A DNA stretch of 64,000 nucleotides from Allobosea sp039673065 (GCF_039673065.1 NZ_JBDJKW010000003.1:248001-312000), one strand, 5' to 3'. Shown: positions 34,391 through 42,535, counted from the first letter of the stretch. Made by a program: numbers and translations. The notes: a model not told the origin generated them from the letters alone.

Positions 34391-34417
34391 TCCAGGCCGC
34401 AGACCCGACTAGGCCCG

Positions 34418-34449
34418 GACGGCCGCCTCACAGGCGGCCGTCTTCGTCC
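34418..34449 (+). terminator. Hairpin between tctC and tctB (attenuator or mRNA stabiliser)
   Basis: GACGGCCGCC (34418-34427) and GGCGGCCGTC (34433-34442) form a perfect 10-bp stem with loop TCACA, followed by TTCGTCC. The weak T-tract suggests partial termination or protection of the receptor transcript against 3' decay. Confidence 0.65.
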
Positions 34450-34494
34450 TGCCACAGCGCCGTATCGAGGGGCGGCGCGGAAAGTAGCCATGCC

Positions 34495-34971
34495 ATGAAA
34501 TTCAACGACGCCATCGTCGGCGCGATCTTCATCGTGATCGCGGGCCTGATGATCCAGCAGAGCTTCTCCTTCCCGGGCTTCCCGGGCCAGGATTACGGTC
34601 CCAATCTCTTCCCGCGCATCATCGCCGGCGGCATCATCCTGTGCTCCGTCCTGCTGATCCTGCGCGGCCTTCGCACCCGCGCCGCCACCGGTCAGGCCTG
34701 GCTGGCCTTCGACGACTGGACCCGCGTCCCCCGGCACCTGATCTCGTTCTTCCTGATCATCGGCGCCATGCTGGCCTACATCCTGATCTCCGACACGCTC
34801 GGCTTCATCATCACGGCCTTCGTGCTGCAGCTTGGCCTGTTCCTCTGGTTCTCGGTCAGGCCGGTGACCGCGGTCGTCGTCGCGGTCGTCTCGACGCTGG
34901 TCGTCCAGTATTTCTTCGCAAGCCTCCTGCGGGTTCCGCTGCCGCGCGGCCTGCTCGACAGCATTCTGTGA
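34495..34971 (+). CDS. tctB: Tripartite tricarboxylate transporter small membrane subunit TctB
   Basis: 158-residue membrane protein with four hydrophobic segments: residues about 5-25, 40-57, 82-103 and 115-140. The GQDYGPNLFPRIIAGGIILC stretch after the first helix is typical of TctB. The ATG at 34495 follows GAAAGTAG. It pairs with TctA to form the sodium- or proton-coupled carrier; ten bases separate the two genes. Substrate recognition resides in TctC. Confidence 0.88.
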   Translation: MKFNDAIVGAIFIVIAGLMIQQSFSFPGFPGQDYGPNLFPRIIAGGIILCSVLLILRGLRTRAATGQAWLAFDDWTRVPRHLISFFLIIGAMLAYILISDTLGFIITAFVLQLGLFLWFSVRPVTAVVVAVVSTLVVQYFFASLLRVPLPRGLLDSIL

Positions 34972-34981
34972 GCGCCGATCG

Positions 34982-36481
34982 ATGGACGCAGTTATCTCCG
35001 CATTCGGCTTGGTCTTCGAACCCCAGGTCCTCGGCGTCATCCTCGCCTCCGCCGTCTTCGGCATGTTCGTCGGCGCCATTCCCGGCCTGACGGCCACCAT
35101 GGCGACGGCGCTGCTGGTGCCGATCACCTTCTTCATGTCGCCCGTCGCCGCGCTCGGCGCCATCGTCACCGCCACCGCCATGGCGATCTTCGCCGGCGAC
35201 ATTCCCGGCGCCATGCTGCGCATGCCCGGCACGCCCGCCTCCGCCGCCTATGCCGATGAGAGCTATCAGATGACCCGCAAGGGCCAGCTCGACCTCTGCA
35301 TGGGCGTCAACCTGGTCTTCTCGGTCGCCGGCGGCCTGTTCGGCGTGGTCTTCCTGATCGCCTTCGCGCCCATGCTGGCCGAGGTCGCGATCAACTTCTC
35401 CTCCTTCGAGTATTTCTGGCTGGCCTGCCTCGGCCTGACCTGCGCCATCTTCATCGGCACGGGCGACTCGCTGAAGGGTCTGCTGTCGCTGTTCATCGGC
35501 CTGGCGATCGCCACGGTCGGCATCGACCCGGCCGCCGGCCAGCCGCGCTTCACCTTCGGCAATGTCGACCTGCTTTCCGGCATCGACTTCATCCCGGCGA
35601 TGATCGGCATGTTCGCGGTGTCGGAGCTGCTGCGCGGCGCCGTCTCGATGGACAAGGCCGGCGAGGTGGTGAAGCAGGCGGTGGGCAACATGTTCACCGG
35701 CCTCTCGGCGGTCTGGAAGAAGTACTGGAAGAACTTCTTCCGCGGCTCGGCCGTCGGCACCACGATCGGCATCCTGCCGGGCGCCGGCGCCGACATCGCC
35801 GCCTGGGTCTCCTACGCCGTCTCGAAGAAGCTCTCCAAGGAGCCCGAGAAGTTCGGCACCGGCCATGTCGAGGGCATCGTCGATTCGACCTCGGCCAACA
35901 ACTCGGCGCTCGGCGGCGCCTGGATCCCGGCGCTGGTCTTCGGCATTCCCGGCGATTCGATCACCGCCATCGTCATCGGCGTGCTCTACATGAAGGGCAT
36001 GAACCCCGGCCCGACCGTGTTCCAGCAGTCGCCGGAACTGATCTACGCCGTGTTCATCATCTTCATCCTCGCCAACCTGATCATGCTCCCGCTCGGCTGG
36101 GCGGCGATCAAGTCGGCCAAGCAGATCCTGCGGGTGCCGAAGAACATCCTGACGCCGATCATCGTGATCTTCTGCCTGGTCGGCGCCTTCGCCATGACCA
36201 ACTCGGCCTACGGCATCGTGCTGATGCTCACCATGGGCGTGTTCGGCTGGTGGCTGGAGGAGCACGACATCCCGGTGGCGCCGCTGATCCTCGGCCTCGT
36301 CCTCGGCCAGATGCTCGAGCAGAACTTCATGAGCTCGATGATCAAGGCCAATGGCGCGCTGATGGGCTTCTTCGAGCGGCCGCTCGCCGGCACGATCGGC
36401 GTGCTGACGCTGCTGCTCTGGGGCATGATGATCTGGCGCGGGCTGACTGCGAAGAAGCCGGTGGAAGCCGCAGCCGCCTGA
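34982..36481 (+). CDS. tctA: Tripartite tricarboxylate transporter large permease TctA
   Basis: 499-residue carrier with about 11-12 membrane segments. The two family signatures are visible: GMFVGAIPGLTATMATALLVP near the N-terminus with GDIPGAMLRMPGTPAS, and the repeated half GTTIGILPGAGADIAAWVSYAVSKK with WIPALVFGIPGDS. The terminal part KANGALMGFFERPLAGTIGVLTLLLW is also typical. Last gene of tctCBA, followed by a clear intrinsic terminator before the convergent GTPase gene. Confidence 0.95.
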   Translation: MDAVISAFGLVFEPQVLGVILASAVFGMFVGAIPGLTATMATALLVPITFFMSPVAALGAIVTATAMAIFAGDIPGAMLRMPGTPASAAYADESYQMTRKGQLDLCMGVNLVFSVAGGLFGVVFLIAFAPMLAEVAINFSSFEYFWLACLGLTCAIFIGTGDSLKGLLSLFIGLAIATVGIDPAAGQPRFTFGNVDLLSGIDFIPAMIGMFAVSELLRGAVSMDKAGEVVKQAVGNMFTGLSAVWKKYWKNFFRGSAVGTTIGILPGAGADIAAWVSYAVSKKLSKEPEKFGTGHVEGIVDSTSANNSALGGAWIPALVFGIPGDSITAIVIGVLYMKGMNPGPTVFQQSPELIYAVFIIFILANLIMLPLGWAAIKSAKQILRVPKNILTPIIVIFCLVGAFAMTNSAYGIVLMLTMGVFGWWLEEHDIPVAPLILGLVLGQMLEQNFMSSMIKANGALMGFFERPLAGTIGVLTLLLWGMMIWRGLTAKKPVEAAAA

Positions 36482-36513
36482 GGCGGATGCGGGCCCGCAC
36501 GGCCCGAAACGAG

Positions 36514-36550
36514 AAAGGGCGGGTCGCTCGCGCGGCCCGCCCTTTCGTTT
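36514..36550 (+). terminator. Intrinsic terminator after tctA
   Basis: AAAGGGCGGG (36514-36523) pairs with CCCGCCCTTT (36536-36545) across a 12-base loop and is followed by CGTTTGT. With the A-run on one side and T-run on the other, it can also terminate the COG0523 gene on the opposite strand, whose stop is 41 bases away. Confidence 0.8.
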
Positions 36551-36590
36551 GTCTCAGCAGCAGACGCCAGCCGCCAGGGCCGGCGCGCCG

Positions 36591-37553
36591 TCAGGCGGCG
36601 CAGGCCTCGAAGCCCTTGCGCAGCGCCGCCTCGTCGAGGCCGCGGCCGATGAAGACCAGGCGCGAAGCGCGCGTCTCGCCCGGCTTCCATTCGCGCTGCA
36701 GGTCGCCGTCCAGGATCATGTGCACGCCCTGGAAGACGAAGCGGCGCGGCTCGCCCTTGAAGGCGAGGATGCCCTTGGAGCGCAGGATGTCGGCGCCCTG
36801 GATCTGGCTGACATCGTTGATCCAGGGCATGAACTTCTCGGGATCGACATCGCCTGGAATGGTCAGCGAGATCGAGCGCACATCGTCGGAATGGTGATGA
36901 TGATGGCCGGATTCGAGGAAGTCCGGCTCGATGTCGAGGATGCGGTCGAGATCGAAGGCGCTGCGGTCGAGCAGATCGCCCACCGGCAGGTCGCAGCGCG
37001 TGGTCCTGTGCAGCTTGGCATAGGGGTTGAGCGCGCGGATCGCGGCCTCGACCTCGGCCAGTTCGGCCTCGGAGACGAGATCGATCTTGTTGAGGATGAT
37101 CACGTCGGCGAAGGCGATCTGGTTCTTGGCCTCCGGCGCGTCCTTCAGCCGGTCCTTCAGCCATTTGGCGTCGGTGACGGTGACGACAGCGTCGAGGCGG
37201 GTGGCGTCGCCGACGTCCTGGTCAACGAAGAAGGTCTGGGCGACCGGAGCCGGGTCGGCGAGGCCGGTGGTCTCGACGATGATCGCGTCGAACTTGCCCT
37301 TGCGCTTCATCAGCCCGTCGAGGATGCGGATCAGATCCCCGCGCACCGTGCAGCAGATGCAGCCATTGTTCATCTCGAACACCTCCTCGTCGGCCCCGAC
37401 GACGAGGTCGCCATCGATTCCGGCTTCGCCGAACTCGTTGACGATGACCGCGAACCTCTTGCCGTGGTCCTCGGTGAGGATGCGGTTGAGGAGCGTGGTC
37501 TTGCCGGCGCCCAGATAGCCGGTGAGCACCGTGACGGGAATTTTCTCGGACAT
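36591..37553 (-). CDS. COG0523 (CobW/YjiA-type) GTPase, probable zinc metallochaperone
   Basis: 320-residue G3E-family GTPase. Walker A GYLGAGKT (residues 12-19), Walker B-like VETTGLADP, the metal-site CXCC motif C65-I-C67-C68 (NNGCICCTVRGD) and the guanine motif NKID are present. A five-histidine run (ESGHHHHHSDD) lies in the linker before the C-terminal CobW_C domain. The ATG at 37553 starts MSEKIPVTVLTG. The gene is read in the same direction as znuCBA, 170 bases downstream of znuA, which favours a zinc chaperone role over cobalamin synthesis; no cob genes are near. Confidence 0.88.
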   Translation of the reverse strand: MSEKIPVTVLTGYLGAGKTTLLNRILTEDHGKRFAVIVNEFGEAGIDGDLVVGADEEVFEMNNGCICCTVRGDLIRILDGLMKRKGKFDAIIVETTGLADPAPVAQTFFVDQDVGDATRLDAVVTVTDAKWLKDRLKDAPEAKNQIAFADVIILNKIDLVSEAELAEVEAAIRALNPYAKLHRTTRCDLPVGDLLDRSAFDLDRILDIEPDFLESGHHHHHSDDVRSISLTIPGDVDPEKFMPWINDVSQIQGADILRSKGILAFKGEPRRFVFQGVHMILDGDLQREWKPGETRASRLVFIGRGLDEAALRKGFEACAA

Positions 37554-37723
37554 GTTTCGACCTGTGGTTCTCGGCCCTGGTGCTGCGGGAGACGATCGCG
37601 GAGCAGCCCCCGCTCCCGTCGCGGCCGATGATCCTCGCCGGGACCCGTGCCGGACCGCTCCGGACAAGGATCCCGGTCAGGCCCGTGCCGTCCGGGAGGG
37701 TGGCGTTGCTCGCGCGAAGGCCC

Positions 37724-38668
37724 TCAGGCCGGGCCGGCGGAGAGCGCCTTCTCGATCTCGCTTATATTGTGTTTCATCATCGCGATGTAAGTCCCGGCCG
37801 GGCCGCCCTGCGCCGAGAGCGCATCGGAATAGAGCCGGCCGCCGATCCGCGCACCGCTCTCGCGGGCGATCTGCTCGATCAGGCGGGGATTCGTGATGTT
37901 CTCCATGAACACGGCCGGCACCTTGTCGGCCTTGGCCATGCGGATGATGCGGGCCACGTCGCGCGCCGAAGCCTCGGCCTCGGTCGAGACGCCCTGCGGC
38001 GCCAGGAAGGCGATGCCGTAGGCCTTGGCGAAATAGGCCAGCGCGTCATGCGAGGTGATCGCCTTGCGGCGCGCCTCGGGGATACGGGCGACGGCGGCCT
38101 TGATCTCGCCGTCGAGCGTCGTCAGCCGCGCGAGATAGACCTCGGCATTGGCGGTATAGGCCTCCTTGCCGGCCGGATCGGCCGCGATCAGCGCGTCGCG
38201 GATATTGGCGACGTAGATCTTCGCGTTGCCGACATCCTGCCAGGCATGCGGGTCGTGGTCGCCATGGTCGTGAGCGTGCTTGTGACCGTGCTTATGATCA
38301 TGGCCATGGTCGTGATCCTCGTCGGCCTCGAGCGGCGTGATGCCCTTGGTCGCGGTCACCACCGTGCCCTTGGCCGCCGCCGAGCGCATCAGCCGCGGCA
38401 GCCAGCCCTCGAAGTTCAGCCCGTTGACGAGGATCAGCTTCGCCGCCGCGACCGCCTTGGCGTCGGCCGGCGTCGGCGAATAGACATGCGCGTCGCCATC
38501 CGGGCCAACCAGCGCCGTGACCGAGACGCGGCCGCCGCCGACCTCGCGCACGAAATCGGCGAGGATCGAGAAGCTCGCGACGACAGGGACCGTCTCCTGC
38601 GCGAAGGCGGGAAGCGGCAGCGAAAAGCCGGCGGCGAGGCCGGCGAGCAGATGGCGACGGTTCAGCAT
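37724..38668 (-). CDS. znuA: Zinc ABC transporter periplasmic binding protein ZnuA
   Basis: 314-residue metal receptor of the cluster A-I family. The signal peptide MLNRRHLLAGLAAGFSLPLPAFAQ is twin-arginine-like. Metal ligands expected from the family are in GDAHVYSPTPAD, PHAWQDVGN and ITSHDALAYFAKAYG. Between the first two lies a histidine-rich loop of about 20 residues (EDHDHGHDHKHGHKHAHDH), which in known proteins marks zinc rather than manganese receptors. Start at the ATG 38668; an upstream in-frame codon at 38692 lies in a palindromic spacer and is less likely. Only 34 bases separate it from the permease gene. Confidence 0.92.
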   Translation of the reverse strand: MLNRRHLLAGLAAGFSLPLPAFAQETVPVVASFSILADFVREVGGGRVSVTALVGPDGDAHVYSPTPADAKAVAAAKLILVNGLNFEGWLPRLMRSAAAKGTVVTATKGITPLEADEDHDHGHDHKHGHKHAHDHGDHDPHAWQDVGNAKIYVANIRDALIAADPAGKEAYTANAEVYLARLTTLDGEIKAAVARIPEARRKAITSHDALAYFAKAYGIAFLAPQGVSTEAEASARDVARIIRMAKADKVPAVFMENITNPRLIEQIARESGARIGGRLYSDALSAQGGPAGTYIAMMKHNISEIEKALSAGPA

Positions 38669-38680
38669 GGCACGATCCAG

Positions 38681-38695
38681 ATAGTGAAACACTAT
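38681..38695. promoter_or_regulatory. Palindrome just upstream of znuA
   Basis: ATAGTGAAACACTAT is a perfect 6-3-6 inverted repeat in an AT-rich patch. On the minus strand the surrounding sequence reads GATGTTATAGTG, whose left part resembles one half of the alphaproteobacterial Zur box (ATGTTATA). It could give znuA its own metal-controlled promoter. Confidence 0.4.
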
Positions 38696-38702
38696 AACAT
38701 CA

Positions 38703-39578
38703 CTAGCGCTGAAGGTGCCTTCCGGGCAAGAGACGCCGCGCCAGACCGCCCTGCGAGCCGAACAGGAGCGAGGCGAGATAGACCACGCCGGCGGCCAGGA
38801 TCACCGCCGGGCCGGCCGGCAGGCCGGCACCCGCGGCATAGGAGGCGACCAGCCCGCCATAGCCCGACACCATGCCGAACAGGCTGGCCAGCACGATGAG
38901 GCGGGTGACGTCAGCGGTCCAGAACCGCGCTGCCGCGGCCGGCAGCATCATCAGGCCGACGGCGAGCAGCGTGCCGAGCGCATGGAAGCCGGCGACGAGG
39001 TTGAGGACCACGAGCGCCAGAAAGCTCAGATGCACCATGCCGCCCGACCGGCTGACCGAGCGCAGGAAGCCGGGATCGACGCATTCCAGCACCAGCGGCC
39101 GGTAGATCGCCGCCAGGAGCAGCAGGGTGACGCTGGCGACGCCGGCGAGCAGCAGAAGAACGGAATCGTCGAGCGCCAGCACGTTGCCGAACAGCACGTG
39201 CAGCAGGTCGACCGCCGAGCCGCGCAGCGAGACCAGCGTCACGCCCAGCGCCAGCGAGATCAGGTAGAAGGCCGCGAGCGACGCATCCTCCTTCAGCACG
39301 GTCAGCCGTGCGACCGCGCCGGCCGCCAGCGCGACCGCGAAACCGGCGGCGAGCCCGCCCAGCGTCATCGCCGGGAGCGAGAAGCCGGCGACGAGATAGC
39401 CCAGCGCGGCGCCGGGCAGGATGGCATGGGCCATGGCGTCGCCGGTCAGGCTCATGCGCCGCAGCATCAGGATGACGCCGACCGGCGCGGCCGAGACCGA
39501 GAGCGCCACGATGCCGACCAGCGCCCGGCGCATGAAGTCGAACTCGACGAAGGGGCCGATCAGCAAATCGTGGAGCAA
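38703..39578 (-). CDS. znuB: Zinc ABC transporter permease ZnuB
   Basis: 291-residue ABC-3 family permease with about eight membrane segments. Family blocks include MLRRMSLTGDAMAHAILPGAALGYLVAG near the N-terminus, SLALGVTLVSLRGSAVDLLHVLFGNVLALDD and GFHALGTLLAVGLMMLPAAAARFW. The start is uncertain: TTG at 39578 after GAAAGAG gives the usual N-terminus LLHDLLIGPFVEFDFMRRALVG; GTG at 39659 overlapping the ATPase gene would add 27 unlikely residues, and ATG at 39533 would remove 15 typical ones. Middle gene of the znu operon. Confidence 0.88.
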   Translation of the reverse strand: MLHDLLIGPFVEFDFMRRALVGIVALSVSAAPVGVILMLRRMSLTGDAMAHAILPGAALGYLVAGFSLPAMTLGGLAAGFAVALAAGAVARLTVLKEDASLAAFYLISLALGVTLVSLRGSAVDLLHVLFGNVLALDDSVLLLLAGVASVTLLLLAAIYRPLVLECVDPGFLRSVSRSGGMVHLSFLALVVLNLVAGFHALGTLLAVGLMMLPAAAARFWTADVTRLIVLASLFGMVSGYGGLVASYAAGAGLPAGPAVILAAGVVYLASLLFGSQGGLARRLLPGRHLQR

Positions 39579-39648
39579 GGCGAAGGCTCTTTCGGGCGGG
39601 GTGTCGAGCGGGCCCGGCAAGGGCCGGCGTGAGCGGCGGCGGCCGTGC

Positions 39649-40374
39649 TCAGGCGGCACATGGCGCGGCGTGATCGTCGAACGCCTCGACCATCCGGCGC
39701 GCGGCGAGCAAATTGCCCGGCGTCAGCGTCTCGCCGGTCTCGCCCCAGGCCACGACCTCGCGCGCCAGCAGCAGCGTCTGCGGGAAGACGCGCCGCACCA
39801 TCTCGATATCGTGCAGCACCGCGACGACGGTGCGCTTCTCGCCATGCCAGCGCTGCACCAGCGCCAGAAGGTCGGCAGTGGTGCGCGCATCGATCGCGGT
39901 GAAGGGCTCGTCGAGCAGGATGACGTCGGCGTCCTGCAGCAAGAGCCGCGCGAACAGGGCCCGCTGCATCTGGCCGCCCGAGAGCGTGCCGATCGCCCGG
40001 CTCTCGAAGCCGGTGAGGCCGACCGCGGCGATCGCCTCCTCGATGCCGGCGCGCGCCGCCCGGCCGATGCCGCCGAACAGGCCGGCGCGGTTCCACAGGC
40101 CCATGGCGACGAGGTCGTAGACATGGATCGGGAAGGAGCGGTCGAGTTCGGCCGATTGCGGCAGATAGGCGAGGCGATGGCCGGAGCCCAGGGCGATGCG
40201 CCCGCCGAGCGGGCGCAAGGTGCCGACGATCCCCTTGAGCAGCGTCGACTTGCCGGCGCCGTTCGGGCCGAACACCGCCGTCAGGCTGCCCTCGGCGATC
40301 TCGCCCGAGAGATGGTGCACCGCCGGATGGCGGTCATAGCCGAGGGTCAGGTCGGTGAAGCGGATAACGGACAC
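39649..40374 (-). CDS. znuC: Zinc ABC transporter ATP-binding protein ZnuC
   Basis: 241-residue ATPase of the zinc importer. Walker A GPNGAGKST, signature LSGGQMQRALFAR and Walker B VILLDEPFTAID are intact; LAYLPQSAELDRSFPIHVYDLVAMGLW is typical of metal-type ABC-3 ATPases. The start is set at GTG 40374 (V-S-V-I-R-F-T-D-L), 11 bases after the stop of the small upstream gene; the frame is open to 40416 and a TTG at 40389 overlaps that stop codon, so the exact start is uncertain. Zinc rather than manganese is inferred from the receptor. Confidence 0.88.
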   Translation of the reverse strand: MSVIRFTDLTLGYDRHPAVHHLSGEIAEGSLTAVFGPNGAGKSTLLKGIVGTLRPLGGRIALGSGHRLAYLPQSAELDRSFPIHVYDLVAMGLWNRAGLFGGIGRAARAGIEEAIAAVGLTGFESRAIGTLSGGQMQRALFARLLLQDADVILLDEPFTAIDARTTADLLALVQRWHGEKRTVVAVLHDIEMVRRVFPQTLLLAREVVAWGETGETLTPGNLLAARRMVEAFDDHAAPCAA

Positions 40375-40385
40375 GGGCGACGCAC

Positions 40386-40532
40386 TCAACTCATGACGGC
40401 GAAGGTCGCCACCCACAGGCAGGCGACGATCACCGCGGCGATGGCCAGCCGCTGACCGGCCGACAGGCGCAGCAGCGACCAGCCGGGGACATCGGCGACG
40501 GGATGGCGGTGGCCGGCGTGATCGTGAGCCAT
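40386..40532 (-). CDS. Small histidine-bearing membrane protein at the head of the zinc operon
   Basis: 48-residue protein starting MAHDHAGHRHPVADVPGWSL and ending in one hydrophobic helix (LAIAAVIVACLWVATFAV, about residues 29-46). Four histidines (H3, H5, H8, H10) sit before the helix, a likely metal-binding tail. It is the first gene of the znuC-znuB-znuA run, 11 bases before znuC, and an AT-rich Zur-like element lies 7 bases before its ATG. No clear ribosome-binding site is visible between that element and the ATG, so a leaderless transcript is possible. I do not recognise a named family. Its position suggests a role in zinc handling or regulation of the transporter, an inference only. 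Confidence 0.6.
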   Translation of the reverse strand: MAHDHAGHRHPVADVPGWSLLRLSAGQRLAIAAVIVACLWVATFAVMS

Positions 40533-40538
40533 GGGAAC

Positions 40539-40551
40539 GATATAATATTAC
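40539..40551 (-). promoter_or_regulatory. AT-rich Zur-box-like element upstream of the zinc operon
   Basis: GATATAATATTAC differs at two positions from GTTATAATATAAC, the core symmetry expected of alphaproteobacterial Zur boxes. It also contains a -10-like TATAAT. In so GC-rich a region such a run is conspicuous. Its position 7 bases before the small gene's ATG would place the transcription start at or near the start codon. Confidence 0.4.
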
Positions 40552-40646
40552 GCCGCCTCCCCGGCAAGCGCGGCGGGGTTGCGCTCCACTGGCGCGGGCG
40601 CTGTCATACGCACATCCGAGCGTCCCTGCCCCGATGGAGCCTACCC

Positions 40647-40910
40647 GTGACCGGCGAGAAACTGACCTTCACCGCGATCCTCGACGGCGTCGCGACCCAG
40701 ATCGCGGCCGATGCCCTCGAGATCCGCCTGCCCGACGGACTGGGCTTCCGCATCCTGAGCGGCGCCGGGCGCAAGGGCGCGGCCGTGCTCCACATGCCGG
40801 CGGACGATCCGCAGGCGCCGCGCTTCGACGTGTTCTGCGTCGAGCCCGGTGGCGCCAATACGCTCTTCGTCTCGATCGACCGCGTGCTGAAGCGCCAGAT
40901 GGACGGCTGA
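40647..40910 (+). CDS. Small conserved-looking protein of unknown function
   Basis: 87 residues from a GTG at 40647 (MTGEKLTFTAILDGVATQ), about ten bases after GATGGAG. The frame is open upstream to 40503, but that part overlaps the zinc-operon promoter on the other strand. The protein is cytoplasmic, with alternating hydrophobic residues suggesting mostly beta strands (TFTAILDGVATQIAADALEIRLPDGLGFRIL, then GAAVLHMPADD and RFDVFCVEPGGANTLFVSIDRVL). It has one cysteine and no recognised motif. It converges with opgD two bases away. I do not recognise the family. Confidence 0.55.
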   Translation: MTGEKLTFTAILDGVATQIAADALEIRLPDGLGFRILSGAGRKGAAVLHMPADDPQAPRFDVFCVEPGGANTLFVSIDRVLKRQMDG

Positions 40911-40912
40911 TC

Positions 40913-42535
40913 CTAGGCCGGCAGGTATTGGTACAGCCAGGTTTCGGTCAGGACCTTGTCGCCGCCGCGCAGGAAGCAGCGCATCTCGATCGGGTCGGTG
41001 CCCCCGGCGGTGAGGTCGAACTGGGCGCGCCAATGGCCCGGGACGTCGTTCGGCACCGCCTCGGCGAAGACATAGGATAAGCTGCCGCGCGAGGCCGACA
41101 GCACCACCTCCGGCTTGACACCGAAGGGGATGGTCTCCAGCGCCGGCCCCTTGAACTCGACCATGAACTTGCGCACGCCCTTCGGCCGCGCCGTGCCCGG
41201 CTGGCCGCCATTGCCGAGCCGCGTCGCTACCACCCGGCCGAGCGGCGGCGGAAACGGCTCGTCGGCCAGCCAGTGCAGGCGATAGGCGAAGCTGTAGGAC
41301 GCGCCCGCCTTGGCCGGCTCGGCCGGCACCCACATCGCGACGATATTGTCGTGGATCTCGTCGTCGGTCGGGATCTCGATCAGCTGGACCGCCCCCTTGC
41401 CCCAATCGCCCACCGGCTCGACCCAGAGGCTCGGCCGGCGCTCGTAGAACACCCCGTCCATGTAGTGGTCGAAGGCGCGGTCGCGCTGCATCAGGCCGAA
41501 GCCGCGCGGATTGGTGTCGACGAAGGAGGAGGCGATGGTGCGCGGCGGGTTGTTGAGCGGGCGCCAGGCGCGCTCGCCGGCGCCGGTCCACAGCGCCAGC
41601 CCGTCGGAATCGTGGATCTCGGGGCGCCAGTCGACCATGGTCGCCTTGGCGGTCTCCGAATACCAGTACATCGAGGTCAGCGGCGCGATGCCGAGGCGCT
41701 CGACATCCTTGCGCAGGTAGATCTGGCTCTCGATCTCCATCAGCACGCCCTTGCCGCGATGCATGCGGAAGCGGAACGCCCCGGCCACGCTCGGCCCCGA
41801 GAGCAGCGCGTAGACCACGACATGCTCGGCCGCCGCCTGCGGCGTCTCCAGCCAGACATGGGTGAAGTCGGGAAACTCCTCCGGCTTGCCGCCGACGGCG
41901 GGGTCGACCGCCAGGCCGCGCGCCGAGAGCCCGTACTGGTAGAGCTCGCCGATCGCCCGGAAATAGGAGGCGCCGAGGAAGGCGACCCAGTCGTTCTTCT
42001 TCCAGTCGAGCGTCTCGCCCTTCGGGCCGGGATGGCCCGAGCGGCTCTCCTGGAAACGGAAGCCGGCGAAACCGGCGCCGCGCGGCAGCTGGCGCGCCGG
42101 GGAATCCGCCGGCATCTCGAAATAGGCCTCGTCATAGACGATCTCGCGCGCCTTGCCGCCGTCGAGCACATGCATGCGCACCGGCTTCTGGAAGTAGCGG
42201 CCGAGATGGAAGAAGGTCACCGGCCAGGGTGAGGGCCCGTCCGCCCACAGCGCCATCTCCGGCTTGAAGCGGATCTTGCCGTGCGCGTCGTAGTCGATCC
42301 GCTCCAGCACGTCCGGCTTGGGGTTGGGCGGTGCCTGATAGGGCTTGCGCGCCAGGTCGCGGGCGCGCTCCTTCAGCCCGTCGAAGCTGAAGCTCTCGGC
42401 CTCGCCCAGCCGCAGCCCCTGCTGCGCCAGCGCGGGTCCGGCGAAGCCGGCGGCGGCGAGCGCGGCGGTTCCGGCCGCACCGGCGAGCAGCAGGCGGCGG
42501 TCGATCACGGGCGAGGTCTGCGGGCGCGACGGCAT
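40913..42535 (-). CDS. opgD: Periplasmic glucan biosynthesis protein, MdoG/OpgD family
   Basis: 540-residue exported protein of the osmoregulated periplasmic glucan pathway. The signal (SPVIDRRLLLAGAAGTAALAAAGFAGPALAQQ) is twin-arginine-type, as in OpgD rather than Sec-exported OpgG. The N-terminal beta-sandwich begins FSFDGLKERARDLARKPYQAPP, and DYDAHGKIRFKPEMALW, YFEMPADSP, AGFAGFR and DWKKNDWVAFLGASYFRA are family hallmarks; a C-terminal immunoglobulin-like domain ends LTETWLYQYLPA. The frame runs upstream to 42673, but the ATG at 42535 gives the signal peptide directly. No opgH synthase is nearby. G and D members cannot be separated with certainty. Confidence 0.9.
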   Translation of the reverse strand: MPSRPQTSPVIDRRLLLAGAAGTAALAAAGFAGPALAQQGLRLGEAESFSFDGLKERARDLARKPYQAPPNPKPDVLERIDYDAHGKIRFKPEMALWADGPSPWPVTFFHLGRYFQKPVRMHVLDGGKAREIVYDEAYFEMPADSPARQLPRGAGFAGFRFQESRSGHPGPKGETLDWKKNDWVAFLGASYFRAIGELYQYGLSARGLAVDPAVGGKPEEFPDFTHVWLETPQAAAEHVVVYALLSGPSVAGAFRFRMHRGKGVLMEIESQIYLRKDVERLGIAPLTSMYWYSETAKATMVDWRPEIHDSDGLALWTGAGERAWRPLNNPPRTIASSFVDTNPRGFGLMQRDRAFDHYMDGVFYERRPSLWVEPVGDWGKGAVQLIEIPTDDEIHDNIVAMWVPAEPAKAGASYSFAYRLHWLADEPFPPPLGRVVATRLGNGGQPGTARPKGVRKFMVEFKGPALETIPFGVKPEVVLSASRGSLSYVFAEAVPNDVPGHWRAQFDLTAGGTDPIEMRCFLRGGDKVLTETWLYQYLPA

